DNA from: Halobacteriales archaeon
GTDB lineage: Archaea; Halobacteriota; Halobacteria; Halorutilales; JAHENH01
Length of the DNA stretch: 20,418 nt
Assembly: GCA_018609935.1 (NCBI GenBank)
Contig: JAHENH010000144.1
Coordinates: 1 to 20,418 of the forward strand
Reading direction: 5' to 3'
A program made the position numbers and the translations under genes. Of the stretch, positions 7,771-15,418 are shown piece by piece. The notes below the pieces were generated by a model. It was not told the DNA's origin, did no database searches, and saw only the letters and a program-made list of their open reading frames with translations. How positions within the stretch are numbered: the stretch's first letter is position 1; every line of letters begins with the position of its first letter.

Positions 7771-7899
7771 CGCTCATCTCGATAAATTATAACATCAAAT
7801 TATTTTAATTTTAGGAATTCTTAATTTTATTATTTGTTTTTTAATTTTCATATCTTTCTTTTAGGAAAGACACTATGTTACGATATATAGATATGAGCG
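7771..7899. repeat. 129-base element with about 25-base imperfect terminal inverted repeats
   Basis: The ends 7771-7795 and 7875-7899 are inverted copies matching at about 19 of 25 positions, beginning CGCTCAT on both sides. The element exactly fills the gap between the convergent Cdc48-N and TrmB genes, ending three bases before the latter's stop codon. It could be a bidirectional terminator or a small non-autonomous mobile element (MITE). The interior is T-rich on the plus strand. No clear target-site duplication is visible. Confidence 0.5.
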
Positions 7900-7902
7900 A
7901 TT

Positions 7903-8661
7903 TTATTTTTGAGGTTTTGTATAATTGTCAATTAAGTTACATAGTATTTTTGTTATAATATTTTTTTTCTCACAGACGTTTCCCGTAACTTCATGTGGTC
8001 TTTTATACGTTTTATAAGTATTTGCAATTAGGACTTTATTTCTGTCTATCATTACTATTTTAATGATTTCTTCGTTTAATATCTGGTTTTTAGCCTTATT
8101 TATAAATTTTACCTTAGGTGTCTTCTTAGTGATTTTATCTTCGATTTCTTTGGAAGTAGAAACTACGATTATTTTTATATTTGAGTTGACTGTATTTTTT
8201 ATTATATCTGTATATAGGTCAAAAGATGTTTTTTTAGAGGCGAGAAATACTATCTCTTTTTCTGCGTTTTCTAATAAATTTCTTGTACGATTTATAACTT
8301 TCTGTCTTCCATTTGTAGTCCATATACCTCCATCCTCCTCAATTTTTTCTGTTTTTATATTAGAGAGAGCTTTTTTTAGGTCGGATATTTTACTATTATA
8401 CTCTTCTTTTAGATCCTCTATAATTTCTTTTGTTTTTACTGGTCTATATTTTTGTCTGCCATCTACTTTTATTTCTATTAATCCTTGTTCTGCTAGGTAT
8501 TCCGCGGCTTCGTATATATTTGAACGAGGTATTCCTGTTTTATTGCTTATTTTTTTAGGTGTTGTGATATCTTGTTTTTTTATTGCTACTAAACATTTTG
8601 CTTGGTATTTGGTAAAACCAAGATCTTCAAGTGTGGTAATTGCTAATTGTTCATTGATCAT
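7903..8661 (-). CDS. TrmB-family transcriptional regulator
   Basis: The 252-residue protein starts with a TrmB-type winged-helix domain (residues 5-75: LGFTKYQAKCLVAI, KKISNKTGIPRSNIYEA, LAEQGLIEIK), followed by a coiled segment (80-105) and an alpha/beta C-terminal effector domain (about 110-245) of the phospholipase-D-like fold usual for this family, with GIWTTNGRQKVINR, EIVFLASKK and IIVVSTSKE. TrmB proteins repress or activate genes in archaea; classic members sense sugars, but many have other or unknown ligands, so no ligand is claimed. The gene is divergent from the KaiC-like/kinase pair (about 196 bases apart), making that pair a natural target. A TATA-like box centred 25 bases before the ATG suggests a leaderless transcript. 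The 225-codon frame on the opposite strand is a shadow. Confidence 0.9.
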   Translation of the reverse strand: MINEQLAITTLEDLGFTKYQAKCLVAIKKQDITTPKKISNKTGIPRSNIYEAAEYLAEQGLIEIKVDGRQKYRPVKTKEIIEDLKEEYNSKISDLKKALSNIKTEKIEEDGGIWTTNGRQKVINRTRNLLENAEKEIVFLASKKTSFDLYTDIIKNTVNSNIKIIVVSTSKEIEDKITKKTPKVKFINKAKNQILNEEIIKIVMIDRNKVLIANTYKTYKRPHEVTGNVCEKKNIITKILCNLIDNYTKPQK

Positions 8662-8680
8662 AATTGAAGTTATTAGTCTA

Positions 8681-8690
8681 AAATATAATA
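8681..8690 (-). promoter_or_regulatory. TATA-like box for the TrmB gene
   Basis: On the minus strand this reads TATTATATTT, centred about 25 bases before the start at 8661, consistent with leaderless transcription. Very AT-rich sequence, with a ttgttgttttaacaacaa palindrome-like segment near 8793-8810, fills the gap to the divergent gene and could bind a regulator. Confidence 0.5.
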
Positions 8691-8831
8691 AAGCTATTTT
8701 TAATATTTATATTGATTTTCAATTTTTCTTTTTATATTAATTATAATAACTTTATAAATTATAAAATTTAAAATATATTTCATAATATTTTTATTGTTGT
8801 TTTAACAACAATATTTATTCCATATCATAAA

Positions 8832-8842
8832 ATTTATAAATA
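8832..8842 (+). promoter_or_regulatory. TATA-like box for the KaiC-like gene
   Basis: TTTATAAATAA lies about 16-26 bases before the ATG at 8858, close to the usual archaeal spacing for a leaderless start. It faces away from the TrmB promoter across a shared AT-rich regulatory gap. Confidence 0.45.
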
Positions 8843-8857
8843 AATAGTCTACTAACA

Positions 8858-9295
8858 ATGTTGGAATAGATAGGATCTATTAGAAATTCTTCACATAGAA
8901 CTAGAAGAATATCTAGTGGTATAGAAAATCTTGATAAGATTTTAAATGGGGGGCTAATAAAGGGGAGAAGCTTTATGGTAAGAGGACAACCAGGAGCAGG
9001 AAAAACACTCTTCGGATTACATTATCTAACAGGAGGGAACAAAAATGGGAAGGAAGAAAAAATCTTTTTATAAACTTTGGTGAACCAGAAGAGTACATAA
9101 AGCAAGATGCAAAAGAATTTGGATTTAACATAGAACCAATAAAATTCCTAGATTTAAGCCCATCAGAAGAATTCTTTAAAAAAAAATCAATCTTATAACC
9201 TATTTGAGTCTGGAGAAGTAGAAACACAACCTCTATCACAAGAAATAATAAGCATAGTAAAGGAAAAAAATCCTGATAGAGTTTTCATAGATCCC
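8858..9295 (+). pseudogene. N-terminal domain of a double KaiC-like ATPase, broken by a stop and two frameshifts
   Basis: From ATG 8858 the frame reads MLE, a TAG at 8867-8869, then SSGIENLDKILNGGLIKG and the Walker A motif GQPGAGKT at 8984-9007. It shifts frame in a T5 run at about 9063-9067 (adding one T gives KIFFINFGEPEE), continues as EEYIKQDAKEFGF and LDLSPSEEFFKK, shifts again in an A9 run at 9178-9186 (losing one A restores the frame), then reads NLFESGEVETQPLSQEII and DRVFIDPMTQL into the next segment. This is a RecA-fold KaiC domain; DRVFIDP is its Walker B strand. With the following entry it would form one protein of about 490 residues. The in-frame TAG cannot be explained by run-length error, though a start downstream of it is possible. 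Confidence 0.8.
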
Positions 9296-10330
9296 ATGAC
9301 ACAACTAAGATACCTATCAACAGATGAATTCCAATTTCACAAACAAGTACTATCCTTTCTAAGATTTTTGAAAAAACAAGACACTACAGTAGTATACACT
9401 TCACAAAATATGAAAGAAAATAGCGATGATGATCTACAATTTATGAGTGATGGAATAATCCATCTAGAATATGGAAATCCAAGGAAAATAGAAATAACAA
9501 AATTTCGTGGCTCTGATTTTCAAAGTGAAAAACATTCACTAAAAATAACAGAAAGTGGAATGGAAATTTTTCCAAAGATTTCACCTAAAAAACAAAAAAT
9601 GAATCTTGAATCAGATAAACTTCGTTCTGGGGTTTCAGAATTAGATGAACTACTGAATGGAGGAATACAAAAAGGCACTACATCTATAATTAGTGGACCA
9701 TCAGGAGTGGGTAAAACAACTACAGGTGCACAGTTTATAGCAAAAGCAGCAGAAAACGGAGAAAAATCAGTACTTTATATGTTAGAGGAAAATAAAGAGA
9801 CATTTATCAATAGATGTGAGTCTATCAATATCCCTATTAAAAAAGCAATAGAAAAAAATAAATTATTAATAAAAGAAATCCCTCCCCTTCAAATCTCTGT
9901 AGACGAATTTACATACAATATACGAAAAGACGTCGAAGAAAATGATGCAAAATTCATAATTATAGACAGCATAGGGGGCTATCAAGAAAACGTTTTAGAA
10001 AGTACAAAAGAAGAGCTTATAAAAACATCAAAACATCTAAAAAATAAGAATATAACCACATTTTTTATAAATGAAATAAGTAAAGTAACTGGAGAATTTC
10101 AGGTAACAGAAGGAGGGACAAGTCAAATTGCTGATAATATTCTATTTTTACGTTATATAGAACATAAAAGCAAATTACGAAAATCAATAGGCGTTTTAAA
10201 AAAGCGGACAGGATCATTTGAAAAAGAATTAAGAGAACTAAAAATAACAGAAGAGGGGATCAAAGTAGGAGAACCACTAACAGAACTTAGAGGCATATTG
10301 AAAGGAACTCCAGAATGGACAGAAAGATAA
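9296..10330 (+). CDS. KaiC-like RecA-superfamily ATPase, C-terminal part in an intact frame
   Basis: The intact 344-codon frame begins inside the first KaiC domain, just after its Walker B motif; its ATG is the methionine of the DPMTQL segment and may not be the true start. Residues 1-100 finish domain one (FLRFLKKQDTTVVYTSQN, SDGIIHLEYG). Residues 110-325 are a complete second KaiC domain: GVSELDELLNGG, Walker A GPSGVGKTTT from residue 134, and Walker B FIIIDSIGG with Asp224. Proteins of this architecture are widespread in archaea and relate to the cyanobacterial clock ATPase KaiC, but here no KaiA or KaiB is present, so a clock role is not implied. They are usually linked to signal transduction. 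The kinase gene starts 13 bases downstream, suggesting one transcript. Confidence 0.85.
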   Translation: MTQLRYLSTDEFQFHKQVLSFLRFLKKQDTTVVYTSQNMKENSDDDLQFMSDGIIHLEYGNPRKIEITKFRGSDFQSEKHSLKITESGMEIFPKISPKKQKMNLESDKLRSGVSELDELLNGGIQKGTTSIISGPSGVGKTTTGAQFIAKAAENGEKSVLYMLEENKETFINRCESINIPIKKAIEKNKLLIKEIPPLQISVDEFTYNIRKDVEENDAKFIIIDSIGGYQENVLESTKEELIKTSKHLKNKNITTFFINEISKVTGEFQVTEGGTSQIADNILFLRYIEHKSKLRKSIGVLKKRTGSFEKELRELKITEEGIKVGEPLTELRGILKGTPEWTER

Positions 10331-10343
10331 CAAATATTTTTAC

Positions 10344-11776
10344 ATGAAAAATAAAACACCTAAAAATAAAAAGAGAGAAAATAAAATTTTAGTACAATTA
10401 GAAAAAGAAAATAAGAGAATTTTCAGGAAATGGGCAGAGAAAAAACCAAAAATTAAAATTATAGATTCAAGTATAAACCAATCATTAAAAAAAAATTTGA
10501 TTTATGTATTATCAATCTTCAAAACCTATCAAAATATAAAGACGAATTAATATCTTTAAAACAAAATACTAAACCCGAATTTCTTCCTATATTACTTGTC
10601 CGGCCAGAAAATAAACAGATAAACCAAAAAATTTGGGAAATTGCAGACGAAATTATTACTATTCCTACAAAGCAAAATATACTTGATAAACGCATAAAAA
10701 ATCTCTTAGATAGACAAAAACTTTCAAAACAACAATCTAAAGAAAAACAAAAAGTAGAAAAAAAATATAAAACAGTCTTCGAATCAGTCAACGATGCTAT
10801 ATTTATCTTAGATCCAGAAAATAGCTCTTTACTAGATTGTAATCAGAAAGCTTGTAAACTTCTTGGTTACAATAAAGAAGAATTACTCTCTCTTTCTCCT
10901 ATAGATGATTTTTATCCAAATGAAAAACAAAGATTCAAAAAATTTTTAGAAAAAACAATAGATAAAGGACAGAATAGGACAGATGAACTCTCATGTACTA
11001 GAAAAGATGGAACTGTAATTCCTGTAGAAATATCCGCTTCTATCCTAAAATCAAGCGGAAAAAAACAGATAATAGCAAGCGTACGTAATATATCAGAACT
11101 CAAAAAAAGAGAGGAAAAATTAAAACAAACAAAAGAAAGATTACAAGAAGCTCAACGCGTAGCAAACATAGGACACTGGACTTCAAATATTGAAACAAAC
11201 AGTATAGAATGGTCAGATCAAGTATACAGAATATTTGGATTAAAACCCGGAGAAATAAACCCAACATATCCAAAATTTCTAGAGTATGTACATCCAGAGG
11301 ACAGGGAAAAAGTGAAAAACAATGTAGAAGAAGCCCTTGAAAAAAACAACTATAATATAACTCACAGAATAGTACGGCCAAACGGAGATATACGCGTAGT
11401 ACAAGAAATAGGTGAAGTACAATATGAGAATGGAGAGCCAAAAAAAATGCTTGGTACAGTACAAGACGTTACTGAAAAAGAAAAACAGAAAAGAGAACTT
11501 GAAACATTTAAAAAGGCGGTAGAACAGTCAGCCAACTTAATCTATATTACTGATAAAGATGGGAATATAGAATATGTAAATCCAGCTTTTGAAAAACAAA
11601 CCGGCTATACAAGAGAAGAAACTATAGGTCAAACTCCTAGAATACTTAGATCTGGAAAACACGATAGTGGATTTTATGAAGATCTTTGGAACACAATTCT
11701 ATCTGGTGAAATATGGGAGAAGGAAGTAATAAACAAAAAAAGAATGGAGAATTATACCATGTTGATCGAACTATAG
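10344..11776 (+). pseudogene. PAS histidine kinase, sensory half (frameshifted twice): degenerate receiver plus three PAS domains
   Basis: The gene starts at ATG 10344, 13 bases after the KaiC-like gene. The first 50 codons (ILVQLEKENKRIFRKWAEKK) and, after a frame break in an A9 run at 10487-10495, FDLCIINLQNLSKYKDE and FLPILLVRPE form a degenerate receiver domain typical of haloarchaeal kinases; the phosphoacceptor aspartate is not conserved. PAS domains follow at about 10766-11115 (FESVNDAIFILD, LLGYNKEELL), 11138-11500 (ANIGHWTSNIE, YVHPEDREKV) and 11515-11850 (ITDKDGNIEYVNPAFEKQTG). The third is cut by a frame break in an A7 run at 11735-11741. Adding one A to each run would restore a single open frame of about 719 codons to 12501. 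No stop codons other than those caused by the shifts are seen, so this is either recent decay, sequence error or transcriptional slippage. Confidence 0.85.
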
Positions 11777-12501
11777 CACCAATTTCCTACCGAGGAGAAA
11801 TAAAAAAATTTGTAGCTGTAAACAATGATATAACTGAAATTAAAAAACAGCAAAGAAGATTAAAAATACTGAGCAGAGTATTGCGCCATGACATTCTCAA
11901 TATTATGAATATAATAAAAACTAATGCAGAATACTTAAAGAAACAAGTTTCTACTGATAATCAAAAGATATTAGATATAATTATAAAAAATATAGAAAAG
12001 ACTGTAGACATTAGTAAAAACTCAAGAAAAATTCAGAGATTAATAGAAAGAGAAAAAATTCCTAAAGAATCTATAGATATAATAGAGCTAATACAAGAAA
12101 GAGTAGAAATTTTAGAAGGTAGTTATCCAAATACTGAAATAGAGGTAGATTTGCCAGAGTCTGCCAAAGTAGGTGCAATTCCTTTGATAGATTCAGTAAT
12201 AAAAAATGCAATGGAAAATGCGATAAAACATAATGATAAAGAGATACCTAAAGTAAAAATATCTGTTAATAAGGGTGGAGATCATGTTGTGATTAAGGTT
12301 TCTGATAATGGTCCTGGTCTTAGGGAAGAGCAAATAGATGTTTTAGAGAAAGGTACTGAAACTGATTTAGAACATTTAGAGGGTTTGGGACTGTGGATTA
12401 TGAACTGGGTTGTTAATGAATCTGGTGGGAAGATAAGATTTTCAAAGAAAGAAGATGGGAATGTTGTAATAATTAGATTACTTAAATCGGAAGGAGATTA
12501 A
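11713..12501 (+). CDS. PAS histidine kinase, catalytic half
   Basis: This 262-codon frame completes the kinase begun at 10344. Its early part (NGELYHVDRTIAPISY, FVAVNNDITEIKK) is the end of the third PAS domain. The phosphoacceptor helix has VLRHDILNIMN with the histidine codon at 11887-11889. The ATPase domain has the N box (SVIKNAMENAIKHND), G1 box DNGPGLREEQ and G2 box EGLGLWIMNWVV. Its likely partner is the KaiC-like ATPase upstream, or an unlinked response regulator. The ATG used for this segment is internal, overlaps the end of the previous frame by 64 bases, and is unlikely to be a natural start. T-rich sequence at 12502-12535 could end transcription. The catalytic half alone retains all core motifs. 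Confidence 0.85.
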   Translation: MGEGSNKQKKNGELYHVDRTIAPISYRGEIKKFVAVNNDITEIKKQQRRLKILSRVLRHDILNIMNIIKTNAEYLKKQVSTDNQKILDIIIKNIEKTVDISKNSRKIQRLIEREKIPKESIDIIELIQERVEILEGSYPNTEIEVDLPESAKVGAIPLIDSVIKNAMENAIKHNDKEIPKVKISVNKGGDHVVIKVSDNGPGLREEQIDVLEKGTETDLEHLEGLGLWIMNWVVNESGGKIRFSKKEDGNVVIIRLLKSEGD

Positions 12502-12654
12502 AATTTTTGTGTTTTTCTAATTGTTTTGGTTTAATTGATTTCGTAGACAAAGAATTAATTATATCTATAAAGCATAAAATAAGATCATATCAATCATTTA
12601 AATCTATAGTAAATAAATATTATCAAGATAATAATAGAGATATATCAGGTGGTC

Positions 12655-12807
12655 TTAAGTCCATGCTTCTGGTTCATGCCCTATATCTCTACCTTCTAAT
12701 GTTTCTCCGTCTTCGTCTAGAAGATCTTCAAAACTATGTGTGTCTAACTTTTGTCCTATATCACCTACAAAGTTTTCTAGGATTCGTTTTAGGGAGTTAT
12801 TTGACAT
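12655..12807 (-). pseudogene. Truncated ORF of unknown function with its own promoter
   Basis: A 50-codon minus-strand frame starts MSNNSLKRILENFVGDIG, continues SFEDLLDEDGETLEGRDIG and HEPEAWT, and stops at TAA 12655-12657. Beyond the stop, the same frame gives DHLIYLYYYL before degenerating, which suggests the gene once continued. It has a well-placed TATA-like box 25 bases upstream, so the start is credible. I cannot name the family; the acidic EPEAWT segment recalls N-termini of some large accessory nucleases, but that is a weak impression. The 146-codon hydrophobic frame on the plus strand over this region is a shadow. Confidence 0.45.
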
Positions 12808-12827
12808 TAAATTGGTTACCTTTTGTT

Positions 12828-12837
12828 ATATTTATAC
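12828..12837 (-). promoter_or_regulatory. TATA-like box for the truncated ORF at 12807
   Basis: On the minus strand this reads GTATAAATAT, centred about 25 bases before the ATG at 12807, the spacing expected for a leaderless archaeal start. Confidence 0.45.
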
Positions 12838-12954
12838 AAAATAGTTTAATGCTTTCTATATTTATTCTATTTTTCTATGTTTTCAGGATCTATATGGATC
12901 ATCATTTGATTTTTTTCGAGATAGAGTTTCTTTTTTTTGGGTTCTGATGTAGTC

Positions 12955-13180
12955 TCTCCAAGGTAGTTCTATTAATACCTGAATCATTACTTACGCTGTT
13001 GTAACTTTCTCCATTTTCTATTCTTTCTAAGGCTGATTGTACAGTTAGGAATTCCTCTAAATCTGGAATTAACTTCCCCTATCTTGGATAATACCTTCAT
13101 ACATAATTTATTACTACTTAGAAGGTAATGATCTTCAATACATATAAGCCAGGTGATAGAACATAGAAACACCGTCCCTC
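12955..13180 (-). pseudogene. Decayed gene with an HTH-like segment
   Basis: Minus-strand reading gives HYLLSSNKLCMKVLSKIGE, then after a frame break near 13080 LIPDLEEFLTVQSALER, IENGESYNSVSNDSG and INRTTLERLH. The last part looks like a helix-turn-helix (a GES.N.VS...GI.RTTL.RL pattern as in resolvase- or Xre-like domains). Neither frame has a convincing start with the rest of a domain, so this is a fragment. It lies just upstream, on the opposite strand, of the exchanger remnant. Confidence 0.35.
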
Positions 13181-13254
13181 TAATGATGGGAGGATGTCAC
13201 ATAGTTTGTGGAGTTATTTTCTTGTAGTTTTAATTTGATATATTTTTGTAATAG

Positions 13255-14175
13255 ATGTATTTAGAGCTTGCAGGATTTGTTGTTGGACTAATATTGTTGG
13301 TGTTTGGTGCAGAGAAGGGTTGTTAGGTCTGCTGGTGAACTTGCACTATATTTTGGTGTGTCTACATTTTTTATTGGTGTGACAGTGATTTCGATTGGTA
13401 CATCGATACCAGAGATGACTACATCTATATATGAAGCATTATATGGGGGAGATGATCTTGTAGTGGGTAACATTATTGGTTCTGAGGTATCACAGAAAAC
13501 ACTAGCTATAGGTATAGTTGCGTTAATACCCCCAATAGTGGCTGATAGACGAAACGTCTTAATTTAATGTGGAGCAATAATTCTGTCTATGATTATAATG
13601 ATACTAACAATTGAGGACGGTATATTGATACGGTCTGAGGGGTTTTGATGGTGCTAGCTTATGTCTTCTTCATTCATGACCTATAATCAAATGAGGGAGG
13701 GAAAGAAATAGGAGAAGAACTAAAAGAAGAAAAAACATCTCCTAAAAAAGACATAATACTAGTGCTGGCGGGACTTTCATTAGTAGTTGTTGGCGGTCAT
13801 TTAATGGTTACAAATGGTTTGAGTCTTGCAAGAATTATAGGAATACAAGAATACATAATAGGTTTATTAGTTGGCCTTGAGACAACAGCTCCAGAGATTA
13901 CCGTAGCAGGTATTGCTGCAAAACAAGGACGTGGCGGAATCTCTATAGGGTCTCTACTAAGAAGTAATATAACAGATCCAGTATACTCATTTGGTTTAGG
14001 GGCGGGTTAACCAGATATTGTAATAGGTAACCCCGAATCAATAATGGTTTCTGCTGGAAATATGCTACTGGTATCTATATTGGTGCCATCCATTCTTTAT
14101 CTACGTAGAGGTACAGATAGAAAAACTGCAATATTATGTATACTACTTTACCTACCATTATTTTTCATAACTTAA
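13255..14175 (+). pseudogene. Na+/Ca2+ exchanger-family (CaCA) membrane protein, broken
   Basis: The joined pieces make about 307 residues, the usual size for archaeal and bacterial CaCA exchangers. The start MYLELAGFVVGLILLVFGAE is followed by a frame break in a G3 run near 13317, then SAGELALYFGVSTFFIGVTV and the alpha-1 motif GTSIPE, a region GNIIGSEVSQKTLAIG, a stop at 13565-13567, and further shifts near 13640-13700. The second half, DIILVLAGLSLVVVGGHLMV, contains the alpha-2 counterpart GLETTAPEIT and SNITDP, then a stop (14008-14010) and a last pair of membrane segments ending at 14175. Several independent lesions make it a pseudogene. In life it would have exchanged Ca2+ for Na+ across the cell membrane; the ion is inferred from the family. 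Some key residues also look altered (GN changed to RSN). Confidence 0.88.
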
Positions 14176-14233
14176 AAAAATATAATCTGGAAAGTATAAT
14201 TGAAGTTTTTTGATTATAGCTTTATTTTGGTGT

Positions 14234-14561
14234 ATGAAGCTTGTAGATCCCAGGATTCATAGATCCTCAGACAATATTAAAGGATATTAAGAAAATTACA
14301 GAGTCGGATGTGGATCTTGTTTCTCTAAAAGAAAAAATGATAGATACCACAAAACCAAAAGGAAAAATGTTTTAACAGATAATAGGAGCATTCAATGAGT
14401 TTTGGTCAAATATTGCCCGTGAACGTACACAGAAACTTATAAATAAAAAGAAAGAAAAGGATAAACATTGGGGACATCCAAAGAAACTTGATTCTAGACA
14501 GGCTGAAAAAGTCCAAGAGTGGCGAAAAAACGGATTAACCTATGAAAAATTAAGAGGTTAA
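14234..14561 (+). pseudogene. Serine recombinase/resolvase remnant
   Basis: The frame reads GFIDPQTILKDIKKI, VDLVSLKEKMIDTTKPKGKM, a TAA at 14373-14375, then QIIGAFNEFWSNIARERTQK, HWGHPKKLDSRQAEKVQEW and RKNGLTYEKL to 14561. This order (VDLVSL.E..DTT.P.GK, then IIGA..EF....RERT, then a GRPKKL-like linker and a C-terminal helix-turn-helix) is the second half of a small serine recombinase. The N-terminal catalytic part with the active-site serine is absent, and the in-frame stop falls in the middle of the conserved core. It once catalysed DNA inversion, resolution or integration, and is the clearest trace of a mobile element here. Confidence 0.85.
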
Positions 14562-14680
14562 AAAAAGAAACTAGTAGTAGACTTACATTCTAACCTTCCA
14601 AAGGGTTTGAAAAAAAACTAGGCTGGCAAGATGGTGACCAAATAGAATATACTATTTCTTCCCTGAACAAGCTGTCATAG
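14562..14680 (+). pseudogene. AbrB-like antitoxin/regulator fragment
   Basis: Directly after the recombinase remnant the sequence reads KKLVVDLHSNLPKGLKK, then after a frame break in an A8 run (14610-14617, one A short) LGWQDGDQIEYTIS, ending at a TAG at 14678-14680. The pattern LPK.L...LGW..GD.IEY is the core of an AbrB/SpoVT swapped-hairpin DNA-binding domain, as found in many archaeal antitoxins. It is too short and broken to function. The next 280 bases (14681-14959) are AT-rich with C-runs and show no gene. Confidence 0.6.
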
Positions 14681-14959
14681 CATCTAAAACAATTAAGGAT
14701 ACCAGCACTCTACAAAGACAAAATAGAACCAAACACTGGACAGCTCACAACACATACACACTACAACAAAACCAGACGCATCCCTAAAAAAACCCTCCCC
14801 TAAACCCTAAAACTAAATAAACTATTCTTTTAAAACAAACCGACAAAAAACATAATATATTTTTTTAATAAAATGGACAATAACCCAATAAAAAAAATAA
14901 AAAATACAAACAAATAATAATAAAATCCTCCCCCCCTTCCACTTGAAAAAAGAAGGTAA

Positions 14960-15220
14960 TTAGAGCTGAAACAACAAACCTACCCAAAACAAAAAAATCA
15001 GATAAAAAACACATAGAAGTTTTTCCCTCGATAATATTTTTTTCCCGATTATATTTAAAGCATTTTTAACATTTGTCAAATCTAGAATGTTTTTGTTTTG
15101 TTCACGCGCGCGTATAGCTAGTGTTTTGTATTCTAGGTTCAAATCCTTGTAGGTAGTTGTTGTATGGTGATTTTCGGTTTTCATGTTTCCAAGGTGTTTT
15201 TCCTGTCTGTCTCCCCCCAT
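14960..15220 (-). CDS. Possible small tail-anchored membrane protein
   Basis: This 86-codon minus-strand frame encodes a hydrophilic, partly helical N-terminal region (TYKDLNLEYKTLAIRAREQN, then NILDLTNVKNALNIIGKK) and a C-terminal hydrophobic segment, LLCVFYLIFLFWVGLLF, that could be a membrane anchor. A second possible start lies 12 codons in (ATG at 15184). I see no TATA box at the right distance and no homologous family, and one of the iterated repeats falls inside the frame. It may be a chance open frame. Confidence 0.3.
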   Translation of the reverse strand: MGGDRQEKHLGNMKTENHHTTTTYKDLNLEYKTLAIRAREQNKNILDLTNVKNALNIIGKKILSREKLLCVFYLIFLFWVGLLFQL

Positions 15221-15418
15221 GTAGGAAGGTTCAGTATAGCAGTTCTAGTAGTTCCTTTAAGAGCGGATGTAGACTTTACATTCTGCCTTGTAGGTAGCCT
15301 TGTAGGTAAACAAACATATAATAAACTACAATATATCTTTAATTATTAATTTATCCTGCCTATATTTTATTACTTAACCTACAACCCACCTTGTAGGTTT
15401 ACAGCATACCTTGTAGAC
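15145..15418. repeat. Cluster of CCTTGTAGGT iterons
   Basis: The 10-base word CCTTGTAGGT occurs at 15145-15154, 15286-15295, 15298-15307 and 15389-15398, with a weaker copy (CCTTGTAGAC) at 15409-15418. The second and third copies are tandem 12-base units. Next to the fourth copy an inverted half (15376-15384, AACCTACAA) forms a 9-base-pair hairpin with 15391-15399. Such short iterated sites are usually bound by a replication initiator, a partition protein or a repressor. No initiator gene is recognisable beside them, so origin, centromere or operator cannot be told apart. Confidence 0.65.

Noticed and set aside
8063..8740. 225-codon plus-strand frame opposite the TrmB gene
   Set aside because: Hydrophobic antisense shadow of a clear TrmB regulator; no independent promoter.
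12507..12947. 146-codon plus-strand hydrophobic frame
   Set aside because: It begins six bases after the kinase stop, has no promoter or domain, and its hydrophobic content is the complement of a more plausible acidic minus-strand frame that has its own TATA box.
14760..14820. Telomere-like ccctaaaccctaaaa sequence
   Set aside because: Only two units in a C/A-rich tract within a continuous sequence; no sign of a replicon end.
15145..15418. CRISPR array
   Set aside because: The repeats are only 10-12 bases with irregular spacing, and no cas genes are present.
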